NCBI GenBank assembly: GCA_945910005.1
Contig: OX246746.1
Coordinates: 19,808,616 to 19,872,615 of the forward strand
Length of the DNA stretch: 64,000 nucleotides
Direction: 5' to 3'
Source: Isoperla grammatica
Taxonomy: Eukaryota; Arthropoda; Insecta; Plecoptera; Perlodidae
In this document: piece after piece, positions 14,801 through 23,800 of the stretch
How positions within the stretch are numbered: position 1 is the first letter of the stretch
Layout: each line of letters starts with the position of its first letter
Notes under the pieces: generated by a model
What the model saw: only the letters and a program-made list of their open reading frames with translations
Database searches by the model: none
What the model was told of the DNA's origin: nothing
Position numbers and translations under genes: made by a program

Positions 14801-17800
14801 GACTCGGGGAGTGGGGGGAGGAGAGGTTAGGTTAAATTTGAAATGAATTGCATATAGAATAAAGAGATGGCCAAAAATGTAGGTAAATGAAATGATAATT
14901 TGACTGTAATATACTATGTAGTGACTTGTATATAGTTTTCAAATAAATATATATATCATAAATGTATGATTATGTATATAAGTTAGCATGACACGCAGTA
15001 GAACAAAAGTGATTTCATAAAATGATAATATTATGAAAAATAAATAAATAAAATAAAATAAATTCACATTTAGAGTCTACCCACTCAGTAATTAAACTGA
15101 TTAAAATGTTGTTGTTTCCATCCAGGGCTACAATTCCTTGCATCTGGCTTGTTTCGGCGGCCACATCACCGTAGTGGGGCTGCTCGTCAGTCGAGCGGGC
15201 GATCTGCTACAGAGCTGTGATAAACACGGCAAGACTGGGCTCCACATAGCGGCCACACACGGCCACTATCAGATGGTAGAGGTGCTGCTAGGCCAGGGAG
15301 CGGAGATCAACGCTACAGACAAGGTACACTATACTAATTATTTATTTATGAATTGGCCCCATACAGCATTTTATGCCATTTAACAGTGACCAGTATAACA
15401 ACGGATGATTAACAACGATGAATGATGATGAAGAAGGGATAACGAAGGGGAAACCCAGTACCGGCACGTAGCCTACTCCTGTCGAAAAGTACCAAGGGGA
15501 CCACCAGCTTTACGTCCCATCCGAAAGGACGGTGTAACTTTGACCAGTCATATAGGTTCATCCACTAACCTGGACTGCCGAGCAGTTGACGAGAAGAACG
15601 AAGCTGTTACACAAGCTTTCGAACTCTCCAATCTGCTCTAACCAACGGTAACTAGTGTTTCAGAGGAGAGTGGTCACCCATCCACCTCCTGACCTAGCCC
15701 GAGGCTGCTTAACTTCGGTGTTCGTATGGGAACCGGCTAAACGACCGCGGCTAAACCGTTGGCTAACTAGCCCTATACCGACCTCAAATCCTTAGCTACT
15801 GCTCCACATCGCGGCCATACACTGCCACTATAGATGGTGGGGGTACTACTAACCTCAACCTTACTACGTGGTTATCGTCATGGGTACACTGAAGATGTTT
15901 ATTTCGATCATGCGGCATTAACTGTGTATACCAACTATACCAACCTAAATCTAGTTGCATCTCGTTCTCATGCCTCCGGTACTGTGGTGAGACTATCAGC
16001 ACGTATGTTGGTAAGCGTTATGAGGACGCATTCCAATCACGGTTGATGCATTCCATGCAGTGGACAATAACAAGCAGGTCCCGGGATCCCGCGATGAATT
16101 CCGATTAAATCAACCGGTGGAGCGAGCGTCTCTTCTGAGAATTTTAGAGGGTCGCCATACACATTCCGGCCGGTCTCTTGACGAAGATACCTGAAGGTAA
16201 ACCTGTACCCTCTCTAGATCCCCACACACGCTCAGGTATAACAGGAGGCTGCCCCTCATTTTCAGTCGCGATTTTAACATGTCATGGCTTTGAAACAAAA
16301 ATAAACTTTCTAAATGGACCAAGTTGGCTGTCTCCCGGTAAAAATCAAGCAATCGCAGATTTTTCGGAGGCTCGCTTTTTTCCGGCCACGCTACGACTTA
16401 CCGGAAGGCAAGCCTTACCGGATGCAAACTTTCCGGCAAACCGTAACGTGTATGAGGACCTGCAGGGCGATTCTGTATGAGCGACGATACGTTTATCACC
16501 GGTTTCGGTTGTTAGAAGAACGCGATGAGCCAATCACCGCCTTGCATTCGCCTTCAGTAACGACTAAAATCGCTGATAAATTTATCGTCGCCCATACAGA
16601 ATCGCGTTGCTGTTACGGCGTGGCCAGTGTATTATGTAGGCCGCATGAGTACTCATGTTGTAATTGTGTTGCAGAACGGCTGGACGCCCCTGCACTACGC
16701 GGCTAGAGCCGGTGTCTATGATGTGGTCCGACTACTCGTCGACTCGGGAGCCACGCCCAAATCGGAGACGAACTACGGCAGCGCTCCCATATGGTTCGCG
16801 GCCTCTGAGGGCCACAACGATGTGCTCAAGTACCTTATGTCCAAGGAGCACGATACCTATAGCTTGCTGGAGGACCGCCGGGTAAGATCGCATTGAATAA
16901 ATAAATACATTTGTTATTGTAGTCTACCCACTCAGTTACAAGAACTGATTTTCAGTAGTGGACATTGATAATGTCCTTGTTAAAGAATTCTACTGGACTT
17001 GGTGCACAATTAAAAAAGAAATCCTGTCTAGGTGGGTCCCACCTCGTGGTGACCAGTGAGCGCAAAGAGGGCTCTCGTGCATCTCTTTTGGCATTCCTTT
17101 ATTCATCTCACGTGTCTTCATATCCTCTTCCTACTTTCTCACGTCTTCGTCGCTCTTTGCATTTTGCAATCCAAACGCCGCAGCTGGCCGCTCTAAAACG
17201 CCCAAATTTCCCCCAAAATGACTTTCACAAGAAAACAATTTCGGGGGACAAGCCACCCGAACCCCCCACTAATGGTTCGGTTTCTCTGTCACCCCTTTCC
17301 GAATTCCGGGATATGTTACGGACCGTAACTCAACCAATTTTCTTGTAGCTAAATACATGCGCGCGCAGTTTCTATGCACAGTGCTAGATGAAGAGTCGAT
17401 ACGGTAGTATACTACTACACAATTTGAGGTTGTTTTCTATTGTGATAAACATAGGCCACCAGGTAACCGCTCCGCGCGCTAGTATCGCAGGAAAGCAGCC
17501 GTGCGCAAGCTGTTAAATGCGCCTGCTATAGAAATTTCACTCCTGGATCCATGCCTTATACTGTGCTTGATATATGTTCACAGTTTGTCTACAACCTGAT
17601 GATCTGCAGTAAGAACCACAACAACAAGCCCATCGAAGAGTTCGTCCTGGTCTCCCCGGCGCCGGTGGACACGGCCGCAAAGCTGTCCAGTATCCTCATC
17701 ACCCTGTCCAACAAGGAGAAGGAGCGCGCCAAGGACCTGATAGCAGCCGGCAAACAGTGCGAGACGATGGCTACGGAGCTTCTGGCGTTGGCCGCTGGAG

Positions 17801-20800
17801 CAGACTCGGCGGGACGTATCCTCACAGCGACAGACCGTAGAAATATCGAGTTCCTCGACGTGCTTATCGAGAACGAACAGAAGGAAGTGATCGCGCACAC
17901 GGTAGTGCAGAGATACCTCCAGGAACTCTGGCAAGGAAGCCTCAACTGGGCGGCGTGGAGAACATTGCTTCTTTTCTTTGCGTTTATATTCTGTCCTCCG
18001 GTCTGGATTGGATTCACGTTGCCGCTAGGGCACAAGTTCAACAAAGTTCCGATTATTAAATTCATGTCGTATCTCACTTCTCACGTGTATCTTATGGTGT
18101 TCCTAATGCTGACCGGGATTACTCCGGTATATCCAGTGGTGCGGCCGACACTCATACCCTACTGGTATGAGTGGGTCTTGCTGGTTTGGCTCTCCGGACT
18201 GTTACTGTTCGAACTAACCAATCCAAGTGACAAGTCGGGACTAGGCTGGATTAAACTCGCAGTTCTTCTGTTCGGTATATTCGGCGTAGCTTTACATCTC
18301 ATGGGAATGGTCCTCGTCGACCCGTCCTACTGGCCAACGTTAATGTACATGAGAAATCAACTTTTTGCTTTGTCATTTCTATTAGCTTGTGTTCAAATAT
18401 TAGATTTTCTATCTTTTCATCACTTGTTTGGTCCCTGGGCTATTATTATAGGAGATTTGATGAAAGATTTAGCGAGATTTTTGGCAGTGTTAGTGATTTT
18501 CGTGTTCGGTTTTTCAATGAATATTGTAGCCCTTAATCAACCCTTTAAGAACAAAACGCCCGAAGAAGTTCGAAAGATGAACCGGAGACCTCCAACGGGC
18601 ATCTTCTCTGAAGGTAAGAGTAGTATGAATTACATTGTTTATTCTTGATGAAATTTTGGTTTGTAACTTTTGTAAGGTTGAGCAGATTTTTAAGTATGGT
18701 TTCCTAAATGATTTGGTTAAAATTCGTAAATAAAACTATTAGCATGAATTTTCACCAATCATCTCGGACGCCATTGTAATGTAACTGTTAACGCTAAAGA
18801 TGATGACTTATTTGAAATAATGGCATCACATAAATATCACATCCAACGAAGCATACAGTATAAGCTTACAATGATAGAATACTTGTCAGTTCTATGTATC
18901 TTTAGAAGGTGAACAAACGAGAATACTTAACACTGTAATTAGTAATGACACGTTATTGCATACAATCAAAGACCAACAACCTAGAATGGCACAAGGAACG
19001 ATAGGATACAATAAATAGTCTATGTGGTGATAACAAGTATGACCTTTATAATAAATACAGCTTCGTCGTCGGTCAGTGATGTTCAACAATATTGTTGTAT
19101 TTGATTAGATGTTGACAACAACACTGATTGGTTTAATGAAGCCATGGTGCCGATTCCGTACAGAGCTAGGCGAGCTGCCTACATCCCTAAGGGTATTCTA
19201 GATTTAGCTGGCTTCGACTTTAGTAACAGCAATGAGAACACTCCTGCAGGCGAAGAGGGCTCTGAGCCTGATGATACAGCAGGTACCCGGTATCCCGTGT
19301 GCCACTTCACCAGCACGCGTGTGTTCATGTACGGTACAGTCCATAACACTCTGAGGGTCAAATCTATAGTCCAGACTCAAGCTTTCCTCGCCTCAACCAC
19401 TCCTCAGCCTCGCCCAACCACCAATCACAGAGCCGTTCTGTGAGTGGTGGTTGGGCGAGGCTTAGGAGAGGCTGATTTGAGGAAGGCTTGAGTCTGCACT
19501 ATGCATTTGACCATAGGTCTTCACTTGCCCCACTAGAAGTCCCAGGCACAAGAAAAGGGGTACAAAGAATTACCCCCACATAGAACAACTCCCACATTTT
19601 GCAGTCCCGAAGGTAGCCGAGCAGTGCTGTGTTGCCAAATGCTTTTGATATTCGTTATAGATACCTAACCTAACCTAAAAAATATAATGCAAATTATAAC
19701 TACTATAAAAATCAATCTTAACATTTGGCAACGCAGCACTGCTCGGCTATCTTTGGGACTGCAAAATGTGAGAGTTGTTCGATGGAGAGGTTATTCTATG
19801 TGGGAGTTGTTCTGGTGGGAGAAATTCTGCGCCTCCAACTCGGCTAGTTTCTATCGCAGACATTCGGCGCGAAAATAGAGCAATTCACAATACAATCTAA
19901 GTATTTGAACCGCATTATTGAATGCATATATATATATATTTGTTTTAATTTTCTAAAAATAAGTCAATCTTATCACAATAGATTCGAAAGGGATGAAGAC
20001 AAGTCGTAAAAGCACAAGTTTACTCGCTTCGAATTGCGGTCAATTATTGTGCTACCTTTCCTTGCCTGGTGCCCCTACTAAGCCTTACTACTAGAGGGGT
20101 ACAAGTGAAGACAGCCTGTTATAGACTTGAGCTTAAACACTTTGACAAGAAGGGTGCACATTGGCGGTCTTACGGCTACACGAAGACACCTAGGTGTACA
20201 TTGAAAATATTACTGCACATCAGTTGGTAACAAATAGTTGCCGACATTTTTGGGGCTCGTTTATTCCTGCTTCCAACGCAGAGGTCAGGCTGGGGGGGTT
20301 TTCAACTTCTGCAATACTGGTGTACGAGTATATGTAAACGGTTACTTTGGAGCCGTCATAACACATGGTTAAATTTCTCTCACTGAAAATCTGGTTATAA
20401 CTGAGTGGGTAGAGAATAAATACCTCTATCAATTTGTTTAAATGGTAATTTCGATCTCTGAATTTAAAAAAGTAAACAACGTAATTACCAAGATTTGTCA
20501 TAATATTATCCCCCTAAGCAATAAATAAATAATAAATAAGGAATAATAAATACGAAAATATCGTTTTTACACGTTTAAAAAAAAACACGACAAGGGACCT
20601 TTTTCCAAATTTCAAATAGCGAATGCTCTTGAACAGAAAATTCTTTCCCCTCCAGCCAAGAGCCAAGACCGCCATGTGCAGCCTTCAAATCACATGTTTT
20701 CTGAGCTAAGGACCATAGCAACAATCAACCAAATATAGCTCCAAGTTATGGTTGCTAGTAGTTGCTATAGGAGTCACATAGCCTTGTCGAAGTTGTGAGC

Positions 20801-23800
20801 AGTGTGTTTTATTGATTTACACTTCCAGCCATATAAACGTTTTTATTGCAAAATGTGTTTGTGTGTGTTGTGCAGTGTGGTTTGAAATGCACCAGAGTTG
20901 TATTAAATCAGAAAAATAAATTTGCATATACGCTTTTCGTTTGTCTGAATTGAAACATACTTTTTTTTAAATAAAGTTTATGGAGTGAATTTCAGGAATA
21001 CGATACCAACTTTTTTCAAAGATCATATAGGTACGTTTGTAAGGTATACCAATGGGAGGGAGTAGAAGTCATAGCCTCATAGTGTATCCAACCGGCGTTA
21101 CACATTCTTATCTGACAGTGATACTCTAAGACACGGGTATCTTCTTCAAAACAATTATTACGTCATTTAAAACAATTAAAGGGGTTCTCACCCGCTAGAT
21201 TTATTTTTTACCATATGGTCTACTGCACCACACCAATCGATAATGAACCATTAAACATCGTGAGTTGAAACCTGTGAATTGTTATTAATTAATTAAATTT
21301 CTGGTTAACTGCCGCGGCGACTGTTGCACGAGCGTGGTGTTAGCCGGCTTTAGGTGTGGCTGTACTCCGCTCGACACAGCATAGCAGACCGCGTTCATTG
21401 CGCATGCGTTGACTATTTCCCCTTGACTGTTTACCCTTCCTCCGAGTATCGTGTGACTCGACGTACCGATGCGCACAGCAATGCTCAAAACGAAATGCAG
21501 CACCCTATTACACATCTTCATTTTGTACCTGAACGGAAGCTCCGATTACAAAACCAAAATATACGAAATACGCAGAAAAAAAGACGCAGCGAAAAGTATT
21601 ACGTCATTTTTTTTTTGGAGCAGAATCCTCCAAGGTCCCATGCGTACAGGTCGTCCCAATGCTATTTCTTATGGGAGATTTTCGCCGATGGGACCTAGCT
21701 CGAAAATTACTAACTTCGATATTTTTTCCCGGGTTGTGGTGAACCCGATTTTTTTTCTTTTAGTCGCTAATTTCATAGCTAGTTAGCCTTAGTTAAACAT
21801 ATTTTTTTGGTTTAGCGGGTGAGAACCCATTTAAGTGTCAGAGTAGGTACAATATGCACATTGAAATAAAATGCAATTAACAAAAGTGATTAGATAGCCA
21901 CCTTGTATGGAACGTACAGTCATCAACAGAACACATAATTATCTATGTTTCATTAGGTTTTGACAAAAACTTGGTCACATCATCTCAGAAATAAATCAGA
22001 CTATTTGCTTCTAAAGTGAGTATACAAATAAGACATTGATTTTTGAATGAGAAATTTAAAAACCAAAAACATTCTCTAGCCCTAATTCTTTACTCAGAAA
22101 CTGTTAATTTTAGAGAAGTAAAGCGAAACTAAGTGTTTCAGAGATGTAAACCCTGTGTTTGTGGGTTGTTTGGTGTTTTCGTTTTCAATTCACAGTTTTA
22201 AAAATTAACTATCACTATTTTGCATGTGGTTTAATATTTTTACGAGTATTTCCTGAGATTTTTAAAGTGAATCTACTATTTAAGACTTAAATGCGTAAGA
22301 CAATACTTGCTCTAAACATGTATATTTGAATACATCTTTTATTTACACCCCAATATGTGTCTGACAATAATACATAACTGTTATTTGGTAGAGTATTATC
22401 TATATCTTTACTTTTAAGTTTTAAAAATTATACAAAGGAAGACATCATATCCTGGGGGTCATTAGTTAATGATACAATATTAAGTTGTCCTCGTAGGGTC
22501 TAAAGGGGAGGGGGGGGGGGGCTTTGGAGGGAGTCACCTATCACCAGAGCGTACATTAGTTGACAGATGTTACTGTGTTCACAAAACCTATACTTATTAA
22601 AAATGGAAAGCGTAATTCGAAAGAGGAAACAATACGACCCAAAACATTGTTTCGTATTTAGCTATATAATGTCGCAGAATTAATGTATTTTGTGATATTA
22701 TCCAGATATTGTGATGTAACTAATCCTTGGCAGGAAACAGAGCCCCCCATGAGAGCTGCTCTCTCCCTTACACCAGCTTGATACAATCACTCTATAACGT
22801 TTCAGTGATGATCAGCCCGATGGAGGCCTTCGAGTTGTTGTTCTTCGCCGTATTCGGAATGACAACGCTGGACAATCTTCAGAAACACAAGGCACAAGGC
22901 CTTCAGCCTTCATGGACCACCTATCTTTTCAAAGCAGTATTCATGATCTACATGTTGGTGTCAGTGGTAGTACTCATCAACTTGCTTATTGCTATGATGT
23001 CCGACACATACCAGCGTATCCAAGCTCAGTCTGACATAGAGTGGAAGTATGGCCTTGCAAAGCTTATTAGAAACATGCACAGAACTACAACGACACCCTC
23101 ACCACTCAACCTAGTTACCTCATGGTTGGTCTTCCTACTACGCAAGTGCAAACAGAAAGGTAATTCTATTCTGAAATGTGTTTTTACTTATAACCCATGT
23201 ATTTGTATTACGACCACTAAGAAACATTTAAACATGCTTCATAAAATTCAACACATTATCGAGAAATTGAAATAAAATATTCATTTGCTGGGTTTAAATT
23301 TAAACTAAATTAAATCATACGATCAGGGATGTTATTGAAATTGTTTGATTGCATCAGAACTTTGTGAATTGTCATCCTTTTTTTAGATTATTTTTAACAA
23401 GTGTAACCAGCATGCTTTGTTAATAAGCAGAAGAAAACCCCTATGGCCTTACGCTCATTATATACTTCGTATCATTGTTATAAATGTTATTATTATCATC
23501 ATTATTAATATCATCATCAAGGTTGCATATTGCACTGGATATGTATAGATGAAAGGAGAGTCAGAAAAGATAAAGTCTAACCCAATGTTTGTGTGTCCCA
23601 GCAGTAATGGCAAGAAAGCGGCCCAGTCTCGTACAGATGATGGGTCTACAGCGGTCCAGGGTCAGTGCCAGAACGAAAATGGGTGCCAAGTGGTTGCAGA
23701 AAGTCAAGAAGGGGCAAGTTGCTCCCAAAGGTTGGTCCTTGGTACTCTGACTATAAAAGACATTAAAGCGACTAGGAAAAAAGCTCCCTCTTGTTCGATA

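Noticed and set aside
15670..15762. Genuine 5S rRNA gene
   Set aside because: Only the internal-promoter region is 5S-like; the rest is SINE body shared with 2340-2675.
22727..22805. Upstream extension of the pore exon (MAGNRAPHESC...)
   Set aside because: Phase and homology place the exon start at 22806, directly after TTTCAG; the upstream codons have no family match.
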